A stretch of DNA of 64,000 bases from Sympetrum striolatum. Its lineage: Eukaryota > Arthropoda > Insecta > Odonata > Libellulidae. Location of the stretch: contig CANPUZ010000054.1 in NCBI GenBank assembly GCA_947579665.1, positions 248,001 to 312,000 on the forward strand. The letters run 5' to 3'. The notes beneath the pieces were generated by a model. That model worked only from the letters and a program-made list of their open reading frames with translations. It made no database searches and had not been told where the DNA came from. Of the stretch, positions 55,640-64,000 are shown one piece after another; the stretch's first letter is position 1; each line of letters opens with the position of its first letter. The position numbers and the translations under genes were made by a program.

Positions 55640-55905
55640 GGTACGAGTAAAATGTTGCTTGCATACTGCAAGCAGATCGACAACACAAGTTTCAAAACGG
55701 CATCATATCGGGACGGTCCTCAAAAGAAAAAAGAGGATTGAAAATAGTCTTAAAATTCGCAGCAATTTAATCGTCTGGCATCGAACCCTGGTCTTCCTGG
55801 TCATAAATACTATGGAGCACAACAGAAGATCACTATCTCTAACTATATGTGAAAATTCAAGCAGAAATATTGGCTGCAACTGCCTCAAACGACGTCCTAC
55901 GTTTC
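55640..55905 (+). repeat. R3 tRNA-like dispersed repeat
   Basis: Best full-length R3: TACGAGTAAAATGTTGCTTG with hairpin, GGCATCATATCGGGACGG, TCTGGCATCGAACCCTGG at 55773, and AACTGCCTCAAACGACGTCC at the end. Confidence 0.7.
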
Positions 55906-56153
55906 CCTTATATTCCCAATGAGAGAAATTTTAATGTGCTCTGGCATCGAACCCAGGAACCAAACGGTCTTACCTAAATTTTTTTTTAAAGCCGATTCTT
56001 CATATACATCTTATAGCAGAGCGAGAACTTATTCCATCTTAAGATAATACAAACAAAATAAAAATAAAATTATTCTACATTGTGATGGAGTTAGGTACCC
56101 CATAGGTTCTTCTACTTCCTATCATTTCGATAAGTGCATCAAAATAAATAATT
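55906..56153. other. Unassigned spacer
   Basis: CTCTGGCATCGAACCCAGG near 55940 is one more T-arm-like motif; otherwise AT-rich. Confidence 0.4.
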
Positions 56154-56846
56154 AAAAATCTGACGTGGCCAACGCATGACTTTCTCCGTATTTATTGAAA
56201 ACATAAGCCTATGCCGGTGATATATAAATAGCTCCAAAACAATGAGGGTTATAAGAAAATGTTTCATACAAGCTATGTAGCAAAAAAAAACAATCTACAA
56301 CTTTGGTACTTAATTGAACATACCTACATTGCATTCTGACAGATATATGTATGAAAAACTTCAATTTCTCGGTAAACAACAACTTCCGGTTAACCATTAT
56401 TGGGGAATAACTCCTAAACAATCAGTGTTACGAAAACATGTTTCATACAAAAGTTGTAGTGAAGTACATTATCTACAACTTTTGTGTGTCAATGTATATA
56501 CCTATATTGCATTCTTACAGAGATATTTAAGAAACAAACTTTTGATCCGGATAAACCGTAACTTTCGGTTAAGCGATATTCTCCAAAAACTAATCAACTC
56601 TTGGCATTATTAGTAAAATTCTAACTATGAATTTTGAAAATGATCGGATAATTACTTTTTAAGATAGAGCGCCCACAAACTTTTTAACCACAGACAGACA
56701 GACAGACAGACACACAGACAGACATGTTCGGGAAAATAGCTAAAAATGCTCTATGGGCCCCAAAACATCTATTTCCGTCGAAATCTGGAGGTCGAATTTT
56801 TTTGCGAATACAATACTTTTTCTATACTACGTATAAGGGAGAAAGT
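56154..56846 (-). mobile_element. R1 dispersed element, subtype A
   Basis: Minus orientation with both ~240-bp modules and a GACAGACAGACAGACA block in place of (TG)n. TAAAAAT flanks both ends. Confidence 0.78.
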
Positions 56847-56869
56847 AAAAATAACCTCAATGTATTGTA

Positions 56870-57250
56870 AATGACAGATTTAAGCATCGTCCTAGCATCA
56901 AACCCAGGACACTTTCCTTAAAATTCATTTATGTTTTCGATAGATCATGACCATATATATAGGCACCTAGAGTTTTGATTCTCTAACTATCCGGGAAATA
57001 CTTTTTAAAAATTCTCGAACATCCAAGCAATGCTTTTAAATGGGAAAAATATGGACTTTGGGGCCTTCTGACATCGAACCCATGACACTGAGGTTCAAAA
57101 TCGCAATATTTCTGGCAGTTACACATTATGGCCAATAAGTCGTAAAAGTTTCATGTCAATGACGTTTGTGGTTTAGCCTGTGAATTTGTATCCTATCTAT
57201 ATACATGAATGAATTCGGAGAAGCGTCTATATATAATAGATATTGAATTC
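56870..57250 (-). repeat. R4 T-arm-like units
   Basis: TAGCATCAAACCCAGGACAC (56893) and GACATCGAACCCATGACACTG (57070) are spaced 177 bp, with R4 blocks between. At the far end lies the junction word GGAGAAGCGTCTATATATAA at about 57218. Confidence 0.65.
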
Positions 57251-57334
57251 AAGTTTTCATTCATACAATGAGTAAATACCCTTTAATTATACATAAATCA
57301 AATCTCACTCTTTTCTATACAGGGGAAATGCATG

Positions 57335-57625
57335 GCTTCAACAATGGTATTGGTCGTCAGGGGGACTGGTTGTTTACTTCCTCAGAATTCACAAAAAAAT
57401 TCGTTTATTTCGCCTAAAATCTCAATAATTCTTTTCGAAAACAATAATCCACGACTGAAATAAGATTTTTCGTTTATTTTCCCTTCTTTTGACGCTAATC
57501 TCAATTCCTTACAATCATTCTTTATAATTTATTTTTGCAAAATAAATAAAGCCTGCAGCGGCCAAAAGCGATCTTAACGTGCATTTCTTATGGAAATTAC
57601 TCGTCTAGTATCGAACCGAGGACGA
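57335..57625 (-). repeat. R2 dispersed repeat
   Basis: Minus copy from GGGAAATGCATGGCTTCAAC to GTATCGAACCGAGGACG, with GGTCGTCAGGGGGACTGG near 57350. Confidence 0.65.
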
Positions 57626-57774
57626 AATGACAACATTTATCACAATAGAATCACTTTCCTATTCAAGTACAACGTTGTGTTAAAATTTCAAGTGAATCTA
57701 CCGAGTGGTTTTCGAGTTATGCGGTCAAAAACACACGCATGCTGAATTTTTATTTATATAAGATAGGATGTGAG
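57626..57774 (-). mobile_element. Possible Helitron-like 5' end
   Basis: On the minus strand this reads TATATAAATAAAAATTCAGC followed by GACCGCATAACTCGAAAACC and a GATTCACTTGAAATTTTA block, a layout seen near Helitron 5' ends in invertebrates. No protein and no 3' end found. Weak. Confidence 0.25.
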
Positions 57775-58000
57775 TTCTAACCAAGTTCCACAAGTGTCAC
57801 TGACTAGAAATTCTCACGAAGTAATTGCCACAGCGAGTTACCGCCAGATTAATTGTGATTTTGACCCTCGCTATCATGGGTTCGATGCCAAGAGGGCCCA
57901 ATTATCACGATTATAGCGTAGATATGCATTGCGACGATTTTTTTGAATTTCTTCGGGACAATTCCTAGTTAATTAGAGCAAAATAGCTGAGGTGCCCGTT
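57775..58000 (+). repeat. R4 T-arm-like unit, single
   Basis: GAGTTCTAACCAAGTTCCAC, GTCACTGACTAGAAATT and ATCATGGGTTCGATGCCAAG match the first unit of the 13453 and 35645 arrays. Confidence 0.65.
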
Positions 58001-58104
58001 AATTCTCGATTGGGGAATATAGGAGTAGATTAAACTCAAGTTGTCGGTCTTTAAAGTGAGTAAATATCCTTTAATTATAAACAACAAAATTCCCATTCTA
58101 TTCT

Positions 58105-58440
58105 ATACAGGGAAATGCATGGATTCAACAATGGGATCGGTCGTCAGGGGGATGAGTTGTTTACAACTTCGAAATATTGGAAAATTCACGCGTATCTTGT
58201 AAAAATTCTCGTAATTTCGAATCGATAACAATATTCCACGACCATAATAAGATTCTACATTCAATTTCCTTTCTTTTGGTACCTGTCTCGACTTTCTAGG
58301 ACCACTATTTCCAATTAAATTCTGCAAATGAAGACGAGGCTGCAACGTTCAAAAACCAATTTTACGTTTATTCCTTATGGAAACCTAACATGGAGTCCTG
58401 GGTTCGAACCCGGACCTTTCCAGAGATGAGAACAGTTGAC
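58105..58440 (-). repeat. R2 dispersed repeat
   Basis: Minus copy from GGGAAATGCATGGATTCAAC to GAGTCCTGGGTTCGAACCCGG. Shares its GGGAAATGCATGG right end with 57335-57625, so these two form a subgroup. Confidence 0.7.
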
Positions 58441-58684
58441 CTAGAGGTTTCAACTTGCAAGAAACAAAACGCAGTTCGTCTCGTAGCTCTAAGACAATCA
58501 CTTTCTGAGATAGAGTCCTATTTTTTTTAAATTGATAGAAATAGCGAATGCAATAGTTATTCTTGTGCTCCTAACAACTATAATAACTGAACTGGAGCAT
58601 TGTCCCTTAAACGTCTCGATAAATTCCTAGTCGTGTCCCGAAAGTCCCTGAATTTTTGACAGAATTATGTACTCTTAACTAATG
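58441..58684. other. Unassigned spacer
   Basis: AT-rich; no feature recognised. Confidence 0.35.
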
Positions 58685-58795
58685 ACCACAACGTGGCTCG
58701 CGAGCCACTCTTATCATACCCACGTTGCTCGCGAGCCACATGGTTTTTTCAGGTGTGGCTCGCGAGCCACCATCCATCTCCCGAGCCGCTTTTAA
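58685..58795. mobile_element. Triplicate GTGGCTCGCGAGCCAC palindrome, hAT-like end
   Basis: The perfect 16-bp palindrome lies at 58693-58708 and 58755-58770, a one-base variant at 58724-58739, and a partial at about 58779-58790. Repeated GGCTCGCGAGCC words are typical of the subterminal region of some hAT elements. No transposase or second end was identified here. Confidence 0.5.
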
Positions 58796-59189
58796 GATTC
58801 GGAATTTTAAGCTCGAGAGATGATATTTGTCTCTTCCTTTTGAATAATAAATGCACAAATGGAGGGAAGATATCTTTTCATAAGAGGGAAGGGGGAGAAT
58901 ATTCCCAAAGGAGACTTCCTTCCCGCGCAAAAGATATTTCCACCATTCGAACGGAATTATGGGAGAAACAAATGAGAAACGATATTAAACATAGCGGAAC
59001 GACAATAACGCTCGTCTTCCACTGAGTTTGAAGAAAAAATCCATCTCAGAGTCTCTTAAAATGGAATTCCCGTCTTTGTTCTTGCGTTTGTGTTGTATAC
59101 GTCCAATTTTTGATTTGATTGGTTTATGAGTCACTTATCGAAATACAATTATAGTATTCTATTTATAGCCTCTACTTCTTTATTAATTT
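58796..59189. other. Unassigned sequence
   Basis: No gene. The plus frame 58693-59025 begins inside the palindrome cluster and shows no family resemblance. Confidence 0.35.
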
Positions 59190-60540
59190 TACGCTTTGTT
59201 AACGATTTTTTTACGATTTCTGCGATTTCTTTACGCTTTGTTTACGATTTATGATTTTTTTACGCTATGCTTACGATTTTTACGCTTTGTTTATTATTTC
59301 GTCGTTATTTTTACGCTTTGCATACGATTTTTTAACGCTATTTTTTATGATTTCTACGGTTTGTTTATGATTTCTACGCTTTGTTTATGCTTCGTTTATG
59401 CTTCGTTTATGGTTTGTTTATGATTTATATGCTTTTTTTATTGTATCGTCGCTTTGGTTACGCTTTAACTACGATTTTACGCTATTTATTATGATTTCTA
59501 CGCTTTGTTTTTGCTTCGTTTACGATTTGTTTATGATTTCTACGCTTTGTTTTTGCTTCGTTTACGATTTGTTTATGATTTCTACGCTTTGTTTTTGCTT
59601 CGTTTACGATTTGTTTATGATTTCTACGCTTTGTTTTTGCTTCGTTTACGATTTGTTTATGATTTATACGCTTTTTTTATGCTTCGTTTACGATTTGTTT
59701 ATGATTTATACGCTTTTTTTATGCTACGTTTACGATTTGTTTATGATTTTTTTCTGTGTTTATTATTTCGACGTTTTGCTTACGCTTTGAATACTATTTT
59801 TTACGCTTAGTTACGCTATTTTTTATGATTTCTACGCTTTGTTTATGCTTCGTTTATGCTTCGTTTATGGTTTGTTTATGATTTATATGCTTTTTTTATT
59901 GTATCGTCGCTTTGGTTACGCTTTAACTACGATTTTACGCTATTTATTATGATTTCTACGCTTTGTTTTTGCTTCGTTTACGATTTGTTTATGATTTCTA
60001 CGCTTTGTTTTTGCTTCGTTTACGATTTGTTTATGATTTCTACGCTTTGTTTTTGCTTCGTTTACGATTTGTTTATGATTTCTACGCTTTGTTTTTGCTT
60101 CGTTTACGATTTGTTTATGATTTATACGCTTTTTTTATGCTTCGTTTACGATTTGTTTATGATTTATACGCTTTTTTTATGCTACTTTTACGATTTGTTT
60201 ATGATTTTTTTCTGTGGTTATTATTTCGACGTTTTGCTTACGCTTTGAATACGATTTTTTACGCTTAGTTACGCTATTTTTTATGATTTATACGCTTTGT
60301 TTATGCTTCGTTTACGATTTTTTTAGGATTTTTTTCGCTATTTTTATTATTTTGACGCTTTGTTTACGCTTTGATTATGATTTATTACGCTTTATAAATT
60401 TTTTTACGATTTCTTCCCTTTAGTTATGATTTCCACGCTTATTTAACGATTTTTACTTTTTGTTTATGATTTCTAAGCTTAGTTTACGATTTCTACGCTT
60501 AGTTTACGATTTATACGCTTTGTTTATGATTTATCCCTTT
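59190..60540 (+). repeat. 42-bp tandem array with 458-bp higher-order repeat
   Basis: The unit combines TACGATTTGTTTATGATTTC and TACGCTTTGTTTTTGCTTCGT, 42 bp. Because 42 is a multiple of 3, long open frames read a 14-residue Phe/Tyr/Cys-rich repeat (59398-59790 and 59856-60248). These two stretches are almost identical and 458 bp apart, which shows a second level of tandem duplication. The edges contain degenerate shorter units. It is a satellite, not a membrane protein gene. Confidence 0.9.
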
Positions 60541-60949
60541 GATATCTCTCCTTCGTTTACTATCACTCCGCTTAACGTAATCTGACTGACGTAATGAAAT
60601 AGTATTTTACACTAACTTATATTTAAATCTGATACTAAACTCTCCTCATGAAATTACAGTAAATTCAACGCTTTTGACTATCACAGAAAATCAATCATCC
60701 ATCGCAAAAAAATATGTATCAATACGCGTGCCGCTTAGTAACAACTTGTCAATGGTGCAACACAAAGGCCTCCAAGCTAAAAGCGTGCTTTATTACTAAA
60801 ACGACGCTTACCTAGTTTCAACAATACAATAACTCCATAGAGACCCATACAAATGTTATATATTTTCACTTTAAACAAAAACTAACTACATAAATGCCGC
60901 GTAAAGAACGGAAATTCAATGTAGATTCATATTTTGGTCAGGAAATGTG
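60541..60949. other. Unassigned sequence
   Basis: AT-rich, no feature recognised. Confidence 0.35.
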
Positions 60950-61075
60950 CATTTCCAATCGTAATTGATAAAAAATGGCAAAATATATTAACTTAACGAA
61001 TTATTTCGTCGTAGTGAACAACAAGTTTCCATGACGACCAAGGCGATTGTTGAATCCGAGCTCATGCATATATCT
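60950..61075 (+). repeat. R2 dispersed repeat, right half
   Basis: Diverged fragment ending CAAGTTTCCATGACGACCAAG and GATTGTTGAATCCGAGC. Confidence 0.5.
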
Positions 61076-61104
61076 CTATGAGATTAGACGTTAAATTAAT
61101 GACC

Positions 61105-61410
61105 AATAAGAACTAGTACACTTTACAAGTAAAATACTGCTTGCATACTGCACGCAAATGGTTTAATTTGGGGTAAGAATAAATAATTCATCTCCATAGA
61201 GTAATCATCACCAAGCAAAACAATCATTTATATATCATAATTCAACCAATATGTTTTAAATGGGAGATATGTTTACCGCCCGGCATCGAACCCGGGTCTT
61301 TCTGGTGATACTTTCTATGCAGCACAACAGAAGATCACCATCTCTAACTATGTGTGAAAATTCAAGCAGAAATATTGGCTGCAACTGCCTCAAACGACGT
61401 CCTACTTCGG
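61105..61410 (+). repeat. R3 tRNA-like dispersed repeat
   Basis: Left part diverged (ACTGCTTGCATACTGCACGC near 61136), right part good: CCCGGCATCGAACCCGGGTC at about 61279, CACCATCTCTAACTATGTG and CTGCCTCAAACGACGTCC. The GC-rich gag remnant starts at its right edge. Confidence 0.6.
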
Positions 61411-62240
61411 CTCTTCGGTAGGATACTACGTCGGCGCGATCTGCCACCGGTGTAGCCACTTCTGCCATTCATCCGCACACTGCCGTGCCGCGCTGACGGC
61501 GCAGGGCCGCACCAGATTGCGGACTGCACTCTAAGAAAGAGAGGACACGCCCACCTGCTGCAACTGTGGTGGGCAGCGTAGAGCCGTATCGCGTTCCTGC
61601 ATTCATTGGAGGCAGGCGTCGTGCCGCACCCTCAACCGCATCGGCGCCACAGCGCTTCCGCGACCGCAACCGCCGAAAGAGACGGGGAGGAGCAGCCCTC
61701 TCATTCGTCCCGTCGCAGATGCAGCGAGCCGCGCCGCAGCGCATATCGGGAGCAGCCAAGCCTTAGCGCTCTGCCCACCAACGTCCCCCGCCGGAGGACT
61801 TCCCCGACCTCCCACGCCCGCAGCCGCTCAACCAAGAGACGGCCGACGCCACGAAAATCCCACCAAGGCAAAGAAGACGCTCAACTGCGCCTTTGGAAGC
61901 CGCACCCGCCACCACGTCGGAGCAGAATCTCATCCTCACCATGGACAGATTGATATTCCAAGAAGCCGTCACCGCTCCGTTGGCAGAATTCCCTTGAAAA
62001 GCTCCCGCGCCTCCGATGTAGCATTCACGGCTACATAATCTACCGCACTGACAGGCAAACTGCACCCGGCGAAACGGATAGGAGGAGCAGCCACTGCCAT
62101 TGCCGATTGCATCCAGCACACCCTGCCCTTGCCTCACCCGGAACCGCGGCCTCGAAGCCACCTTTCATCTACCTCCACAGCACCACTTCGGCGACACCTT
62201 CATCTTCATGAGTCAAATTATGTTTTGCTGACTAAGTAAA
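61411..62240 (+). pseudogene. Decayed non-LTR gag (zinc knuckles) joined to endonuclease start
   Basis: CHRCSHFCHSSAHC (61442-61483) fits CX2CX4HX4C exactly. A second knuckle survives in another frame as AGPHQIADCTLRKR. A third, CCNCGGQRRAVSRSC (61556-61600), has Arg where the His should be. This trio, with SRSC and HWRQA after it, is the ORF1 gag signature of Jockey/I/R1-type elements. The frame then stays open, Ala/Pro/Arg-rich, to a stop at 62036. Just before, in another frame, GYIIYRTDRQTA (62029-62064) resembles the start of the ORF2 apurinic endonuclease. The rest is lost. GC-rich against AT-rich surroundings. Confidence 0.65.
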
Positions 62241-62470
62241 AAAATTGCCGAACTCATCAGCTATTCACCACGAAAATTTCATTGAGCTATCGTTACGGTA
62301 ACGAATTTTAAAATTTAATTAAAACCCTTCCATTACTTCCCGGAATGCCCGTAATTATCCCCACCGTCTCGATATTACGAAATTCGTGGAGAAAAACTCG
62401 TACATGGATCGCCTTCGCAATGCAAGGCAAAGATTTCGGAGAAGACCGTACAGGAAATCTCGATATGTGA
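62241..62470. other. Unassigned spacer
   Basis: No feature recognised between the non-LTR remnant and the palindrome cluster. Confidence 0.35.
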
Positions 62471-62479
62471 AATGTTGTC

Positions 62480-62655
62480 GCCGCCATATTGGATCACTTG
62501 GCGACGTCATAGCAACTATAACAATCGGTGTTACGGCACCCAACAATAATCGTTGCCATGGCAACCGTATTAATGTACCTCTAACAATCGTTTCCATAGA
62601 AACCGTTGTTATGGTATCCATTGTCACTGGTTGTCATGGAGTCGATGGAAACAGT
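62480..62655. promoter_or_regulatory. Cluster of X-box (RFX-type) palindromes
   Basis: GTTGCCATGGCAAC (62552-62565) is a perfect 14-bp X-box palindrome. Variants follow: GTTTCCATAGAAAC (62590-62603), GTTGTTATGGTATC (62605-62618) and GTTGTCATGGAGTC (62630-62643). Upstream are CGCCGCCATATTGG (about 62487) and GACGTCATAGCAAC (62503-62516), resembling YY1 and CRE motifs. It could be an RFX-bound regulatory region or a degenerate transposon repeat; no transcript start is claimed. Confidence 0.4.
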
Positions 62656-62679
62656 TGCTGTGATATCGAATTCTAAGCT

Positions 62680-64000
62680 AAAAACACCGCGGAAAAGTTT
62701 TTTAATGAGTAAAAAACTTAATTTCGTCGGTTTTATTGGTTAAATCGTTTTGCTATCCATTTCAAACCATAAAAATAAAGAAAGTTCAACATAGTAACAT
62801 TTCCGCATAAGTTGGAGAATAAACTTTGCTACGCATCAAATATCCAATTACATTATCCGCTAAAGATGTACTCGAACAAATTATATTTCGGGCACTGCTT
62901 ATTGATTATTACACTCAAAATTGCGTAAATTATACAGCGGGAAAAATTTACATTCTCTCGGCGAAAATAATGTAAGAATTTAGACGCATTAATACGGACA
63001 TGCGTGGCCTCAAAATTTGTTATTTACAATGTCCGTAAGCGGAGGAATTGCTGAATTATAAAATGCCGTTCCAAGGGATATGCTTTTATTCGAATCGCAT
63101 TTATTTGTGAAATCCATTACATTCTTAAACGTCTCCTGGCAAACTAAGATAATTTCACGTAGCTGAGCATTTTCAACACCTCACCAGTATCCCATCTCAT
63201 CGACACTGATCGATAGCACATAAGAAATATTTGCCTCCAAGTCCAAAATCCACAGAGGAAACAAAGTGTATTTAAAATAATATTTCGCAACGCTCATTAA
63301 GACTTCAAATGAATATATTCCCGTTTGCAAATCATTAGACAACCTCCACATTGGATATATTAATTAAAATAATAATCGTGTTTATTCAGATTGAGACTAA
63401 GGCGCCCACAGAAGAAGCAAAATGCGAAGGAAGCGCCGAACGGGAGACGAAAATTTCGATGCGGTGGGGTAACGCCAAAAGAGAAGGCGGCCGTCGCATC
63501 AGTCGTCCTCCGATGATAAAGATGAGCAATAATTAAGAAAGAATAATTTGAACAAAAGGAACCGAAAAAGACGATATTGGGTACATCCTTATTGGAGGGG
63601 GAGTGAGGTGCATTTAATTTGTTCAAGGAATTGAACTTGTGCGAGGATAAATTCAATTCGTTCTATAGAATGAAGAGAAAACCTTTGATATTTTGGTTCA
63701 TAAATTAGAAGACAAAATTATTACCAATTGGAGGAATTCCGTTTCACCGGAAGAGCGCATAACATTGAGGTAAGTCAGGAATTGATGTAACTGTTGTGTC
63801 CGATGCTGAGACATTGTCTTTGTTTTAATCTTAAAAATATAAAATGTAAAATAAAAAACACATTTATTCCTGTAGCTTAGAATGTAACAAATACACATTT
63901 TTATTTCTGCTTCACAAAGTTACAAACAAAGAACTATACCAATCCAACCATCATTTACAGTGCGTAGCGCATTCGTTAGCATTGTCTACAGTTACACGAA
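62680..64000. other. Unassigned AT-rich sequence to window end
   Basis: No gene or repeat recognised. Frames near 63351-63656 overlap on both strands and have no family resemblance. A G-rich tract lies near 63592-63606. Confidence 0.35.

Noticed and set aside
13453..58000. CRISPR-like array (regular short motifs with spacers)
   Set aside because: The spacing sequences are themselves repeated, the motif is a degenerate tRNA T arm, and the context is a eukaryotic transposon landscape.
59398..60248. Two 130-codon Phe/Cys/Tyr-rich frames that look like a membrane protein family
   Set aside because: They are the translation of a 42-bp tandem repeat, and two frames are open at once. No codon bias or domain is present.
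61606..62161. GC-rich overlapping frames as first exon of a gene with a CpG island
   Set aside because: Zinc-knuckle and endonuclease-like words on the plus strand fit a non-LTR retrotransposon better; the minus frames have no recognised content.

Overview
The window reads as AT-rich, intron-free repeat DNA from an animal with a large, transposon-laden genome. The mixture of pogo/Tigger, hAT, PIF/Harbinger and piggyBac remnants, several non-LTR retrotransposon 3' ends, tRNA-like retroposons, microsatellites and minisatellites points to an invertebrate, most likely an arthropod. The species cannot be named from sequence alone. No host protein-coding gene and no canonical tRNA, rRNA or other structural RNA gene could be supported. 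Nearly all open frames are short and arise by chance from repeats. The frames with real protein similarity are broken pieces of transposases or reverse transcriptases.

Layout. 1-5063: inverted ~20-bp minisatellite, two copies of a dispersed ~340-bp family with a tRNA T-arm-like motif (here R2), then three copies of an abundant ~0.5-1 kb family (here R1, bounded by ACTTTCTCC and CATCAG). One R1 copy sits inside a hAT transposase remnant. 5-11 kb: R2 and T-arm-like units, an internally repeated AT-rich tract and unexplained DNA. 11.8-13.1 kb: a TA-flanked pogo-like transposon with a degraded transposase on the minus strand. 13.4-16.2 kb: a tandem array of T-arm-like units (R4), a hairpin and a non-LTR 3' end; the same 2.7-kb block recurs at 28.0-30.7 kb. 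16.7-18.7 kb: PIF/Harbinger transposase remnant and a possible Myb-like partner. 19-25 kb: R2 and R4 copies, a possible Helitron end, a 1.35-kb segment repeated at 26.6-28.0 kb, a Tigger-like element and a short inverted-repeat element. 25.4-26.6 and 37.2-39.7 kb: two arrays of one 21-22-bp minisatellite. 30.8-37.2 kb: hammerhead-like motif, non-LTR fragments, R1 copies, inverted tRNA-like pair, piggyBac fragment. 40-58 kb: more R1, R2 and R4 copies, a reverse transcriptase fragment ending in (ATTT)n, and minisatellites. 59.2-60.5 kb: a 42-bp array with a 458-bp higher-order repeat. 61.4-62.2 kb: a GC-rich decayed non-LTR gag/endonuclease segment, followed by a cluster of X-box-like palindromes. 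The rest to 64 kb is unexplained AT-rich DNA.

Nothing here works as an operon or pathway. The biology is transposon activity and tandem amplification: nested insertions with recognisable target duplications, copy-number changes inside the R1 element, and segmental duplication of composite repeat blocks. The points most worth following are the R1 family (class unresolved, 12 copies plus a remnant, variable internal ~317-bp units), the tandem T-arm-like arrays, and the small zinc-ribbon-like frame conserved at the end of the 2.7-kb duplication. All assignments rest on motif reading by eye; no database search was run.
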